From the NCBI RefSeq assembly GCF_024199925.1, contig NZ_JANADR010000003.1:124001-188000 (forward strand): a DNA stretch of 64,000 nt. The letters run 5' to 3'. The DNA comes from Bradyrhizobium sp. CCGUVB1N3 (GTDB lineage Bacteria; Pseudomonadota; Alphaproteobacteria; Rhizobiales; Xanthobacteraceae). The notes below the pieces were generated by a model. The model saw nothing but the letters and a program-made list of their open reading frames with translations. It did no database searches and was not told the DNA's origin. Shown here in pieces: positions 19,101-61,903 of the stretch; position 1 is the first letter of the stretch, and every line of letters starts with the position of its first letter. The translations under genes and the position numbers were made by a program.

Positions 19101-19270
19101 AGATATTGGGAAGAACGAACGGCAGCAGCTCCACTTAAAAAACCGGACCCAGTGGTCCTCAGCATAGGGTCCACTTCAAAAGCTCCGACGACGTAAGCAT
19201 CTCGCAAATTATCGATTCCTAGCGGCTGGGAGCGGCTGGGAGCTACTGCACCTCGTGGGTTGGAAAGTGA

Positions 19271-19384
19271 CTAGCGCAGATCCAGCGCCATGCTGATCCA
19301 CATCCACAAGGCGAGAGCCGCACCGGCGGCAATGCCGAGCCACAAGGCCGCCTCGGGCAATAATTGTTTGATTCTTGTAATCAG
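19271..19384 (-). CDS. possible small single-pass membrane peptide
   Basis: A 37-residue frame reads ITRIKQLLPEAALWLGIA then AGAALALWMWISMALDLR before a stop: one strongly hydrophobic helix with a basic N-terminus. Only a weak non-ATG start (CTG at 19,384 or ATT at 19,381) is available. It immediately follows, with overlap, a 64-residue very basic frame (19,381-19,575) that I do not call. The hydrophobic pattern argues for a real small protein, the missing start against it. Confidence 0.25.
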   Translation of the reverse strand: MITRIKQLLPEAALWLGIAAGAALALWMWISMALDLR

Positions 19385-19729
19385 AGTTCGCCCCCGCTCT
19401 GGCTGTACTTGGGACGCGCCTTCGATCGGGCGCGTCCCCTAGCCTTCGAACTGAACCTGGCTTGCGGGCGAGCGTGCAGGGTTGGCTCAAAATAGGTGCG
19501 CATCCGGCGATGGCCCCGGTTCGGCCGTTTGGATCGTTTTCTGACTATGCGCAGAAACTTTTTTCCGACGATCACGCCCCGAAAGACTAGCAGCGAGCCT
19601 CAATTGGGAGTAGGGCCAAAGCCGCCAGACGCGTCTGATGCGCTCCCGATAACGGCGCGGAGCGCCGAACTCGCAGGTAGACCAAGGCCGCGCACATAAA
19701 GCAGGCCGGCAGAACAGGTGCGCACGGCT

Positions 19730-20893
19730 CTACCGAGCTGGCGCACGCATGGACGCCGGTTGGCCCGGCAGCTTCAACCTGGACCCCGTCTCGGTCAGCT
19801 TGCCGCCAGCGAGGTCAAATACCTGCAGGTCCCTGTCGACATAGTTGGCCACATAGAGGTAGTCGCTGTTTGGGCTGTAAGCGACGCCCTCCGGCAGGCG
19901 GCCAAGCGGCGCGCGCGCTGTTACCGTCAGGCTACCGCCAGTGCCGATCGACATCAAAACGAGTTCGCCCCTCTTAGTCGAACTGCCAAGCAGCAGCGGG
20001 GTAGCTGCAGTCTTCCCATCGGGCGCTATCGCGAAACCTTCCGGTCCGACACCAGGGCTCATCAAGTCGACCACGTGGGGATGTGGGCCGGTTGCTTCGA
20101 TAATCACCGCCGCATCAGCGTTGTTCTTCAGTGCGCCGGTGTTTGAGGCAATGACGTATTTTCCGTCTGGCGTGATGTCGATGTTGTAAGGATTGAATGC
20201 CGAAGGAATGTCCATCGAATTGTCGTAGGCCACGTCTTGTCCATCGATTGCCAACACGCCGATTTTGTTCGCAAGATTGAGGCAGACGAAGGCGCGCTTG
20301 CCGTCAGGCGCGATGACTACGGCCGCGGCCTGCTGCTCCAGCGGCACTTCGCGGACGGCTTTGACCGTCGTACCCTGGATCGAGACAACAGAGACACTTT
20401 TGCCCTCTCGGTTGGCAATCAACGCGAGATCGCCCCTCTTCGAAATCGACAGGCCCGACGGCTGCCGTCCGACGGTAACCGCATCGATCACCTTCGGCGG
20501 GGCCGCAGTGAGGTCAATCACGTACAATTTGTCATCCGGGACCGTTTTCCAAGCGTTGCCCTCCTGAATGTGAACCACGGAATTGGCGACTAGGCCCAAC
20601 TTGCCGTCCGGTGTGATCTGCAAATTGGTGGGCGGCCCCAGCAGGGAGTTCGCCACCGGCACGCTGGCGCGAATCTTGGGTTTGGCGGGGGCGGAAACAT
20701 CAATGACTAGCACGGCGTCGTTACCCGGAGCGCCCTTCGTTTGGCCCTCAGGACCATAGGTGATCTTGCTGTCAAGTCCGATCAGGATATCGTTGGTTCC
20801 GGCCTGCGCCGAGCCGCTGCCGCCGATCAGGCCAACAAGGTACATGGCACAAAGAGCATTGCGTAGGTTCATGATGCGTTTTCGTTGCGCCAT
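19730..20893 (-). CDS. secreted YncE-like beta-propeller protein
   Basis: 387 residues with a signal peptide (MAQRKRIMNLRNALCAMYLV, then GLIGGSGSAQA) and repeated propeller blades marked by ITPDGKLGLVAN, ISKRGDLALIAN, IAPDGKRAFVCL, ITPDGKYVIASN, IAPDGKTAATPL and SPNSDYLYVANY. This is the YncE/lactonase_7-like seven-bladed fold; members are periplasmic or surface proteins with binding or lactonase-type roles, and no catalytic residue can be assigned. The start at 20,893 was chosen for the basic n-region and the GAAGG about 15 bases upstream; 20,872 is an alternative. It has no operon partner. Confidence 0.8.
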   Translation of the reverse strand: MAQRKRIMNLRNALCAMYLVGLIGGSGSAQAGTNDILIGLDSKITYGPEGQTKGAPGNDAVLVIDVSAPAKPKIRASVPVANSLLGPPTNLQITPDGKLGLVANSVVHIQEGNAWKTVPDDKLYVIDLTAAPPKVIDAVTVGRQPSGLSISKRGDLALIANREGKSVSVVSIQGTTVKAVREVPLEQQAAAVVIAPDGKRAFVCLNLANKIGVLAIDGQDVAYDNSMDIPSAFNPYNIDITPDGKYVIASNTGALKNNADAAVIIEATGPHPHVVDLMSPGVGPEGFAIAPDGKTAATPLLLGSSTKRGELVLMSIGTGGSLTVTARAPLGRLPEGVAYSPNSDYLYVANYVDRDLQVFDLAGGKLTETGSRLKLPGQPASMRAPAR

Positions 20894-21288
20894 TTCTAAG
20901 TGAGCCTTCACCTTTCGCGCAGCATTGATAACTGGCACCTCTTACCGCGCTCAGGCCGCGCAGCCACGTGACCACCTCGGGTCATGAACGCCAAGCATCG
21001 AGTGAGCACACTGCGTCTGCTCTCGGGCGGATAGCATTCCCCGCTCCGTCTGCGGTCCCTAGTCCTGTGAATGTACAACGAAGGCGATTGAAACAGAAAA
21101 GTCCACCCGCCAAAAATGAGGGGGAATGATAAGCCGGAGTCACCGCACATGATCTCTGGGGGATAATCAGGTGCAATATCGTCTCTGCATCGCGAAGTGG
21201 CCGAGCCGGTAGCCTTGTAACAGACTGCGCCAACGGTATCCTGGAATCGCTCGAGCGCGGAAAGTACGCCCTGCAACTAGCCTAATAA
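20894..21288. other. spacer without a supported gene
   Basis: The only long frame is on the minus strand (20,908-21,276) and overlaps the start of the propeller gene; it lacks family resemblance and codon regularity. The region probably holds the propeller gene's promoter. It ends at the left inverted repeat of the IS1380 element. Confidence 0.4.
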
Positions 21289-22912
21289 CCCGTCTTATTC
21301 GCGAGAGGGCGCCTGAGAGGCTGGCGAGCGTGGTGTAAAGCGCTGATGCGGCGTAGGATTCGGTTGCGAAGCCAATCCCATCACCTCAACCGCGAACGCC
21401 ACGCCCGCCATGACCGATGATACGATTTTGCCCTTCTCGTTTCCAGCCGTTCACGCCAAGAAAGTCACAGCTGCCTTCGATGGTGGACGCCTAACCTCGA
21501 ATGGGGGCGTGATGCTTCTGGCGATGGCCGAGCGGCGTCTCGGTTTGGCCGACAATTTGGCCCGGGTGTTCCCGGATCGGCGCGATCCGACGCGGGTCGT
21601 GCACAGCCTTGTCGATATGTTCCGCGCGCGCATGTTCGCGATCTGCTGCGGCTACGAGGACGCCGACGACCTCGATCATCTGCGGTCCGATCCCGCATTC
21701 AAGCTGGCCTGCGGACGGCTGCCGGACAGCGGTCGCGATCTGTGTTCCCAACCGACGCTGTCGCGCCTGGAGAATGCTCCGCGCCTGCGCGACGTGATCC
21801 GACTGACCTACACTTTGGTCGACGCATGGATGGATAGCTACCCGCGCGAGCCGGCATCCGTCACGCTCGACATCGATGATACCTGCGATGTCGTCCACGG
21901 CCATCAGCAGCTCTCGCTGTTCAACGCTCATTATGACGAACGCTGCTTCCTGCCGATCCACGTCTACGACACGGAGAAGAGCCGGCCCGTGGCGGTCGTG
22001 CTGCGGCCCGGCAAGACGCCGGGCGGCGTCGAGGTGCGTGCCCATCTGCGCCGCCTGATACGGCATATCCGGACGCGGTGGCACAAGACGCGAATTACGT
22101 TCCGTGGCGACGGGCACTATGCTCGGCCGGAGGCCATGACGTGGTGCGAGAACAACGGCATCGACTACATCTTCGGTCTGTCCGGTACCAAGCCTCTCGC
22201 CAGAAAAGTCGACGAGGTCGCCGACGACGTTCGCACGCGACGCGCCATCGAGAACCTGCCTGTTCTGCGCGGCTATACCGAGACGCGCCACAAGGCAAAG
22301 TCCTGGGATCACGAACGGCGCACTGTCGCCCGTATTGAGGCGACGATGCTCGGCCTCGACATCCGCTTCGTCGTCACCAGCCTCGATGTCGGCTCGGCCG
22401 AGTGGATCTACGACAGCCTGTATTGCGCGCGCGGCCAAGCCGAAAATCTGATCAAGCTGCATAAGACGCAGCTCGCCTCCGATCGCACCAGTTGCCGTTC
22501 GGCGCTCGCCAACCAGGTCCGTCTCGTTCTCCACACCGCCGCTTATTGGTTGATGCTTACCGTGCGCGGCGCCATTCCCAAAGTCCGGGAATTGGCCACT
22601 GCCGAGTTCGCGACGCTGCGTCTTCGTCTCTTGAAAATCGCAGCCCGGGTCGTCGAAACCGCGAGCCGCATTCGCCTTGCGTTCGCCGCGGCATGCCCCG
22701 AAGCCGACCTCTTCCGCAGCTTGCCCGGCGCGCTGCTCCCGCTCGGCCCGTAACCGACCGGGCCTGCGCCCGCTCACCCGCCCCACTCCTCCAACGCGTA
22801 CAAAACAGCTTGATGTAGAACCCGGTGACAAAAGGCCGGACGGTCACCCACGCCAGCCGCCAACCCCCGTCAGACGTCAAGAACGACCGTGCTCTCGTGA
22901 ATAGATCGGGCT
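21289..22912 (+). mobile_element. IS1380-family insertion sequence
   Basis: The left end (CCCGTCTTATTCGCGAGAG, from 21,289) and the reverse complement of the right end (CCGATCTATTCACGAGAGC, near 22,912) form inverted repeats around one transposase gene. A partial copy of the same element's right end lies at 25,716-25,929. Flanks are TAA-rich, but an exact 4-bp duplication is not certain. The repeat ends are approximate to about 3 bases. Confidence 0.75.
21410..22753 (+). CDS. IS1380-family transposase
   Basis: 447 residues, the normal length. Features include FDGGRLTSNGGVMLLAMAE near the N-terminus, a catalytic Asp region VTLDIDDTCDVVHGHQQLSL, a second Asp in ITFRGDGHYARPE and the Glu in YCARGQAENLIKLHKTQL, matching DDE_Tnp_1_4. 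It appears intact and bounded by inverted repeats, so the element may be active. A 446-codon antisense frame is a shadow. Confidence 0.92.
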   Translation: MTDDTILPFSFPAVHAKKVTAAFDGGRLTSNGGVMLLAMAERRLGLADNLARVFPDRRDPTRVVHSLVDMFRARMFAICCGYEDADDLDHLRSDPAFKLACGRLPDSGRDLCSQPTLSRLENAPRLRDVIRLTYTLVDAWMDSYPREPASVTLDIDDTCDVVHGHQQLSLFNAHYDERCFLPIHVYDTEKSRPVAVVLRPGKTPGGVEVRAHLRRLIRHIRTRWHKTRITFRGDGHYARPEAMTWCENNGIDYIFGLSGTKPLARKVDEVADDVRTRRAIENLPVLRGYTETRHKAKSWDHERRTVARIEATMLGLDIRFVVTSLDVGSAEWIYDSLYCARGQAENLIKLHKTQLASDRTSCRSALANQVRLVLHTAAYWLMLTVRGAIPKVRELATAEFATLRLRLLKIAARVVETASRIRLAFAAACPEADLFRSLPGALLPLGP

Positions 22913-22936
22913 AACAAGCTTTCACCCCGCGAGACG

Positions 22937-23128
22937 ATGTGGCCCCGCTGCCCGAGGTGCGGAGGCAAGGCGGAAGTTCTCAGGGTTGTACCGGGAAGAC
23001 CGGGGTTCCAGCACCGAACCTTGAGGTGTACTAACTGCCCAACGATATACGAAGCACAAGCTCCCGCAGACCCGATTAATTCCGAAGCTATGGGCTCGCT
23101 TCACAGTGGATTGAACCCGCCTCGATAA
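22937..23128 (+). CDS. small zinc-ribbon protein
   Basis: 63 residues with two Cys pairs: CPRCGGKAEVLRVVPGRPGF, then RTLRCTNC, a treble-clef/zinc-ribbon pattern. Similar 60-residue unannotated proteins are, to my recollection, common in Bradyrhizobium. The remainder (PINSEAMGSLHSGL) is polar. It may bind nucleic acid or a protein partner; function unknown. It starts just 24 bases beyond the IS1380 right end, so its native promoter was probably displaced. Confidence 0.6.
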   Translation: MWPRCPRCGGKAEVLRVVPGRPGFQHRTLRCTNCPTIYEAQAPADPINSEAMGSLHSGLNPPR

Positions 23129-24006
23129 ATGCGGGTAGCGAATAACCCACCGCTTTGAGAAAGTTCGCGTTGGCGGTGATGATCATGCCATCCATGCCGA
23201 ACTCGATGACGGCCTGCGACCTGCCGATCGCCTCGATCTGTCCGGACGTATCAATCGCCTCTAGCTTCTGGTTGGTCACATCGGTGGCGAATGTCACCAC
23301 CGCAAAAGGCGTCCCCTTTTCGTCGAGAACGGGATTGTAGGTTGCCAGCATCCATACTTCCCGGCCGCCCTTGGCAATTCGCCGGAAATTGCCCGGCCTG
23401 GCATTCGCCGCGGTTGAGCCGTGTCCAGAATTCCTGGTAGCTGGCGCAATCGCGCTCGGCCGGATCGACGAACATGCTGTGGTGCCCGCCTTCGATTTCG
23501 GCGAGCGTGTGTCCCATGGCGCGGAGGAAGTGTTCGTTCGCGCGTACGATCGTCCCGTCGAGCTTGAAAGAGACCACGGCCTGCGAGCGGTTGATGGCGG
23601 CGACCTGGCTGGCATCCTCCATGCTGCGCATCTTCCGCGCGGTGATGTCGGTTGCGAATGCGATGACCTTCGAGGGCCGTCCCGTAGCATCGAAGATTGG
23701 ATTATAGCAGGCCCGTATCCAGACCTTTGCGCCGCCTTTTGCGACGCGCTCGTATTCAGCGGCCAGGCATTCACCGCGGTTAAGCCGGGCCCAGAACTCG
23801 CGATAGCGGTTCGAGTCTCGCTCATCTGCGTCAACGAACATGCGGTGATGGTGGCCCTGGATCTCCGACTGGGCGTATCCCATCATTTTCAGGAATTTTT
23901 CGTTGGCCGCAATGACCGTCCCGTCCATCTGGAATTCGCTGACGGCCTGCGACCGGTCAATGGCGGCAGCCTTCTCCAATTCACCCTGTTTGAAAAGTCC
24001 GAACAT
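23115..24006 (-). pseudogene. PAS-domain chemoreceptor-like gene, frameshifted and truncated
   Basis: The start at 24,006 (MFGLFKQGELEKAAAIDRSQ) has AAGGAG 9 bases upstream. Two complete PAS domains follow, each with the pattern DGT...AN..FL..MGY, HH.MFVD and TDIT or similar. Near 23,382 one extra C shifts the frame: the protein reads GECQAGQF in one frame and RRIAKGGREVWMLATYNPVL in the next. A third PAS begins (AVIEFGMDGMIITANANFLK) and is cut at about 23,135 by unrelated DNA. Intact relatives end in a methyl-accepting signalling domain, absent here. It would have been a cytoplasmic sensor; now non-functional. Confidence 0.75.
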
Positions 24007-24384
24007 TCCCTGATGTCTCCTTCGATTTTCTCGGGCCGCAAGAACGAAGGGCCGAGATGGCATTCGATACGTGTAGAACAGGCACTGCTTCGTAGCCGTC
24101 CCCGTGGATCTTCAGATCGAAGCGAAGGACAATGCGGCGCCGCCTGCGAGAACTAGCCCAGCGCCTTTGGAGGACAGGGGCAGGACATTGCCTTGCCGCT
24201 AAATCTGATCGCCCTGGCTCGTGGATCGGCGTAGGCCGTCGAGCTGCCTTTGCCGAGTTCGTTCTTCGCGTCTCTCTACTTTCTTCCTATTTTCCGAAGC
24301 AAGAAGAAAATCGAATCAGCAGGACAGCGGTGCCGCGGCACGCCACGCGTAGGAAAATGTTACTAACCGATTCGGATGCCGGCC

Positions 24385-24992
24385 ATCGCGCCAGTGCGGC
24401 CACGGTATGCGGCACGCACTCGCTCGACACGCTGCATCGCGTGTTGTGTCGCCACGGTGAGCCGGTACTGAAGCGGCCGCGCCGCAAGATGAAGGGCACA
24501 AAGCGCTACGCGCGGCCAGTTCCCGGCGACCGGGTGCAGATGGACGTCTGCAAGATCGCGCCGGGCGTTTACCAGTATACGGCGATTGACGATTGCTCTC
24601 GCTACAAGGTGCTGGGCGTTTATCGCCGACGCACAGCGGCCAACGCGCTGGACTTCCTGGAGCGCCTCATTGAGGAGACGCCGTTTCCGATTCAGCGCAT
24701 CCAGACCGATCGCGGCCGCGAGTTCTTTGCCGAGGCTGTGCAGCAAACGCTGATGGACTGGGCGATAAAGTTCCGTCCTATAAAGCCGCGCTCACCGCAT
24801 CTGAATGGCAAAGTCGAACGAACTCAAAGGGCAGACCTCGAGGAGTTCTGGTCAACGGTCGATCCGAAAGCCGCCGATATCGAGGATCGGATTGCCGAAT
24901 GGCAACATCATTGGAATTGGCGCCGCCCGCATACCGCACTCGGCGGTGGCACGCCGGTCGATCGCGTCTGCGACCTGGCGAACATCACCCCG
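24385..24992 (+). pseudogene. IS481-family transposase fragment
   Basis: This part of a 516-codon open frame (24,132-25,682) matches IS481-type transposases: LHRVLCRHGEPVLKRPRRK, GDRVQMDVCKIAPGVYQYTA (Asp), IQTDRGREFFAEAV (Asp), SPHLNGKVERTQ (Glu), then HHWNWRRPHTALGGGTPVDR. The N-terminal helix-turn-helix is missing upstream and the C-terminus is replaced in frame at 24,993 by IS256 sequence. The codons before 24,385 show no similarity I recognise. Confidence 0.8.
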
Positions 24993-25682
24993 TGTATCCT
25001 GGTGCTGGTCGGCGCGACGCCGGAGGGCCGCAAGGAATTGGTCGGCTTCCAGGTCGGCGCCCGCGAGAGCGCCCAGAGCTGGCGTGAGCTCTTGATCGAT
25101 GTGAAGCAGCGCGGCCTGCGGATCGCTCCCCAAGTGGCGGTCGGTGACGGCGCGCTGGGGTTCTGGAAGGCTCTCGACGAGGTCTTCCCTGGCACGCGCC
25201 ACCAGCGGTGCTGGTGCCACAAAGTCAGCAACGTGCTCGACAAGGTCGCCAAATCCGTGCAGCGCGCGATGAAGAACGATCTGCGGAACGTCTATCTGGC
25301 GCCGAGCCGGGCGAAAGCCGAAACCGCGATCGACACCTTCGTCGAGAAATACCGTGCCAAATACGGACCTGCGGTCGGGTGCTTGATCAAGGATCGTGAG
25401 GCGCTGCTCACATTCTTCGACTTCCCTGCCGAGCATTGGGTTCATCTGCGCACCTCGAATCCGATCGAGAGCGTGTTCGCCACGGTGCGGCATCGCACGG
25501 AGCGAACGAAAGGATCGCTCTCGCCGAAAACCGCCAAGCTGATGGTGTTCAAGTTGATCGACGCTGCATCGAAGACCTGGCGCCGACTGAAAGGAACAAA
25601 TCAGTTGCCGAAGGTCATCGCCGGTGTAAAGTTTACTGACGGCATCGAGGTCATTCCGACCGCTGAAAGCCACGCCGCCTGA
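24993..25682 (+). pseudogene. IS256-family transposase, 3' part, fused in frame to IS481
   Basis: From CILVLVGATPEGRKELVG to the natural end (IPTAESHAA) this is the C-terminal two thirds of an IS256-type transposase, with Asp in VGDGALGFWKAL and Glu in SNPIESVFATVRHRT. The first catalytic Asp region is missing. Bases 24,993-25,206 are nearly identical to 6,784-6,997 in inverted orientation. The in-frame join to IS481 yields one long chimeric open frame, almost certainly without function as a transposase. Confidence 0.85.
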
Positions 25683-25715
25683 TCAGGCCGCGTCACCCAG
25701 AATCAGCCATAGCTC

Positions 25716-25929
25716 CCCCGAAGCCGACCTCTTCCGCAGCTTGCCCGGCGCGCTGCTCCCGCTCGGCCCGTAACCGACCGGGCCTGCGCCCGCTCACCCG
25801 CCCCACTCCTCCAACGCGTACAAAACAGCTTGATGTAGAACCCGGTGACAAAAGGCCGGACGCTCACCCACGCCAGCCGCCAGCCCCCGTCAGACGTCAA
25901 GAACGACCGTGCTCTCGTGAATAGATCGG
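25716..25929 (+). mobile_element. right-end fragment of the IS1380 element
   Basis: These 214 bases repeat positions from about 22,696 to 22,909 with only a few differences, covering the last codons of the transposase and the right inverted repeat. The left part is absent. It is a truncated second copy abutting the IS256 fragment. Confidence 0.85.
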
Positions 25930-25978
25930 CTAAAGGGTCGAATAACACATCTCCGCTACCTGTTGGATGCAACTGATA

Positions 25979-26752
25979 TCACAATGCATGTTGGACCCAC
26001 ACATTCGGCTCCACGTAAACTCCATAATTCTGCTCAACCGATACAAGTACCGGTACCAATGCGCCCTCGACCTCTGCCTGGCCTGAACGATTGAAGGCTG
26101 CCCCCGTCCATTGCGTCCACTCCGCGATGGTCCCAACGATGGTCATGGAGTAGGGAGCGATCTTCAGTATTTTGCCTCCGACGCAAACGTGAGTTCGCAA
26201 CCACGAGTCCGTTGGCAAACCGTCGGCACGTTGCAATGTGACATACTCGTGCATTGCCGTCCGCGAGTCGAGGTGCTTTTGGCTGGGCCGGATAGGGACA
26301 AACATTTCTGCAAAGCCCATTTTCTTCGCGCACGCCTTCAAGGCATCCAACATCGCCAGTGCATTGCCAATGCCCCTCGCCTTGGTGACAAGGGTGATTT
26401 CGAGCGCGCTTATCGTCGTCGGCCTACGCCCAACAAGCCTGTCTTCGTGAGCCCAGCGGATAACCTGGTCCCAGCCGCCGTCAGGCAATTCGGTGCGGCC
26501 CTCGATGTTGAAGGCAAATGGAACACCAAAGGCGCGCCCGACGATCTCGCCATCGAGAAGTGCCCCAAAGGCGTAGTCGAGGTAATCGAAAAATACAGAT
26601 TGCCCAAAATAGAGCTTTGCCGTCGCGTCATGTCGCATGAACTCGGGCCACACCGCCTCCAAGTCATTCGAAAAGACCAACGGGATCAAATCTGGTCGTT
26701 CCCGCAATGAGAATATCTGTATCTTCATTCTTCGTAACACCACTGCAGCCAT
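25979..26752 (-). CDS. GNAT-like N-acyltransferase-type protein
   Basis: 257 residues from 26,752 (MAAVVLRRMKIQIFSLRERP). That start has AAGAAGAG 8 bases upstream; 26,782 and 26,728 are alternatives. The segment TLVTKARGIGNALAMLDALK matches the acetyl-CoA pyrophosphate loop (Q/RxxGxG/A) of GNAT enzymes, followed by GFAEMFVPIRPSQK. The tail AYS/APYSMTIVGTIAEWTQWTG resembles C-terminal parts of GNAT-like proteins in natural-product clusters. It points away from the NRPS operon 1.5 kb off. It could act on the peptide or be unrelated; substrate unknown. Confidence 0.55.
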   Translation of the reverse strand: MAAVVLRRMKIQIFSLRERPDLIPLVFSNDLEAVWPEFMRHDATAKLYFGQSVFFDYLDYAFGALLDGEIVGRAFGVPFAFNIEGRTELPDGGWDQVIRWAHEDRLVGRRPTTISALEITLVTKARGIGNALAMLDALKACAKKMGFAEMFVPIRPSQKHLDSRTAMHEYVTLQRADGLPTDSWLRTHVCVGGKILKIAPYSMTIVGTIAEWTQWTGAAFNRSGQAEVEGALVPVLVSVEQNYGVYVEPNVWVQHAL

Positions 26753-26782
26753 CGCGAAAACTCTTCTTAAAGACTCTGCCAC

Positions 26783-27164
26783 CAGATTTCTAGCGGCCTA
26801 ACTTAGCCGGGCTTGGCAACTGCGGTCTAAATCGACAGTCGAATGACGTCTCGTTCGATTTCAAAACAATCGATCTTCAGAACTTGAGAGATTCGTGTGC
26901 TTTGGCCACGAGAGGGAGCATTAGACCTCCACGGACCGGCCGCAGCGATCCGGTCTAAATGTCTTTGGATAGACGACTATTGGGCGACCGACCCCGTCCG
27001 CTCCGGTATGGCGCAACTCTCACGATGAGTGCGTGTCACCCTGATCGTCGCCGCCCACAATGCGTTGATCGAGGGTATTTGCTGACCAGAAACGCTGATC
27101 TCATTCTCCACGATGAGATCCAGCTGGCGCGCTTGGGCCGTAGTGGAACGAGACCTTCACCCTG
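26783..27164. other. intergenic region without a supported gene
   Basis: Contains the presumed promoter of the minus-strand GNAT-like gene. A short motif at 27,032-27,060 (TCACCCTGATCG.CGCCGCC) recurs at about 115-143 and 1,134-1,162. I see no coding sequence. Confidence 0.35.
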
Positions 27165-27291
27165 TTCCAAAGGTTTTCACATCCAAGATCACGAACACGC
27201 TCGCGGTGCCCTTGTGCCGGTACTCACAGTCGTAGTGCTCGATCTGCACCGATTCGGGCCTGATCGGCGGGTGCACTTCGCCGATCAGTAA
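27165..27291 (-). pseudogene. IS630-family transposase remnant
   Basis: One minus-strand frame reads LLIGEVHPPIRPESVQIEHY then DCEYRHKGTASVFVILDVK before a stop. This resembles the block just before and at the catalytic Asp of IS630-type transposases (YEY.R.GTANLFVF.DV). Only about 40 residues survive, so the call is moderate. Confidence 0.5.
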
Positions 27292-27348
27292 GCATGAACT
27301 CCAATCGAGGGAGCGTCACTTCTGCAATAACCGCTACTTTCTGCCCCC

Positions 27349-27370
27349 GTCAGCTTCTCGAAAGCTAACC
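27349..27370 (+). promoter_or_regulatory. tts box (TtsI-binding promoter element)
   Basis: Starts with GTCAGCTT and ends with TCGAAAGCTAACC, the form of the rhizobial tts box that TtsI binds to switch on type III secretion genes in response to flavonoids through NodD. It lies 136 bases before the start of the nopJ-like pseudogene and 859 bases before the first NRPS gene, on the same strand. It is the only one I find in the window. Confidence 0.85.
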
Positions 27371-27506
27371 ATCGTAGTTTGACAATGTTGGATCTCTCGG
27401 TGCCGATACTGCCTTGAGCATCATGCAACATCTCGAACGGATGTCATCCGAGCTACGTCAAACAGTGCGGAATAGTTTGTTTCTCGCAGGTTAGATGAGG
27501 ATAGAA

Positions 27507-28147
27507 ATGGGCGGCTGCATCTCTCGGCTGAGCGGAAGTCATGACACCTCTCAGCACGATCAATACGTTCAGGAGACCGAATTTGCCGCTCACGTCCGGT
27601 CCTTACGGCCAAGCCAATCTCGATCCATTCAACGCCAGTCGCCAGGGTCATCTCGCCCCACCGACGACGGGACTACATCGAGCGCCCACGAGGCCCCACG
27701 CATTGGCGAGAAGCTCGAATTGCTCTCCCAAACGCTGCAGCGTGCGAGGCAAGCGCAGCTTTCATCTGGCCTGATGGAATACGGTCAGCAGGTCGCTTCC
27801 TATTTGTCTGCCAACAAACAGCCCGACGACCAACTCTTGTCGTTGGACATTGACAATTTCCATCAATTGGCGGCCAGCTATAACCAGCGCTCCTCGGACC
27901 TTAACCTTAGGCACATAGAGTCGCCCGCCCAGTTTCTCGCTGCGCTGGCCCACCAGTCGTCAGATTGCGCCTGGCGCGCTGTCGTGCGACTGAAGGACGG
28001 GAAATGCACCACGTTTCCGCCGATGTTCGGATGCGCGCGGGTGGAGCTCCGACCATCATCGTGATGGAGCCTGCCAACCTTTATACGTTCATAACTTTCT
28101 ATTTTGGACTGCGGCAGCAATCGATACAACAGCTTGGATCACATTGA
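27507..28147 (+). pseudogene. nopJ: YopJ-family acetyltransferase effector (NopJ-like), frameshifted and truncated
   Basis: The start at 27,507 has GAGG 6 bases upstream and gives MGGCIS, a plant-type N-myristoylation signal (Gly2, Ser6) with a palmitoylatable Cys4; an ATG at 27,495 would hide it. The frame then shows the YopJ-family N-terminal helices (LMEYGQQVASYLSA, DIDNFHQLAASYNQRSSDLN, WRAVVRLKDGK). Near 28,000 the frame breaks and continues in another as MHHVSADVRMRAGGAPTIIV then MEPANLYTF, which carries the catalytic His and Glu. A stop at 28,147 comes before the expected catalytic Cys. The encoded protein cannot be an active acetyltransferase, but its tts-box promoter and leader remain in front of the NRPS genes. 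Confidence 0.75.
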
Positions 28148-28229
28148 CTTGGTTGGCGGACTTCCGCAGCGCGGAGTTACCACCCGCGGCCGAGCCACTT
28201 GTGCACGAAACGGTTAGCTGAGGTGTGAA

Positions 28230-44843
<16,614 letters not shown>

Positions 44844-44845
44844 AA

Positions 44846-61899
<17,054 letters not shown>

Positions 61900-61903
<4 letters not shown>

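Larger units (their letters stand above)
12525..19178 (+). mobile_element. IS3-family element, interrupted by a nested IS701 carrying two group II introns
   Basis: The left end at 12,525 (TGAAGTGGACCCC) and the reverse complement of the right end at 19,178 (TGAAGTGGACCC) form terminal inverted repeats. Without the nested insertion (12,556-17,821) the element is about 1.4 kb and holds orfA and orfB. No convincing target duplication is seen (left flank CGAC, right flank AAAG), so its borders may have recombined or my ends may be slightly off. Confidence 0.7.

Noticed and set aside
21491..22831. 446-codon minus-strand frame across the IS1380 transposase
   Set aside because: Antisense to a transposase with clear catalytic motifs; its own translation is low-complexity and matches nothing.
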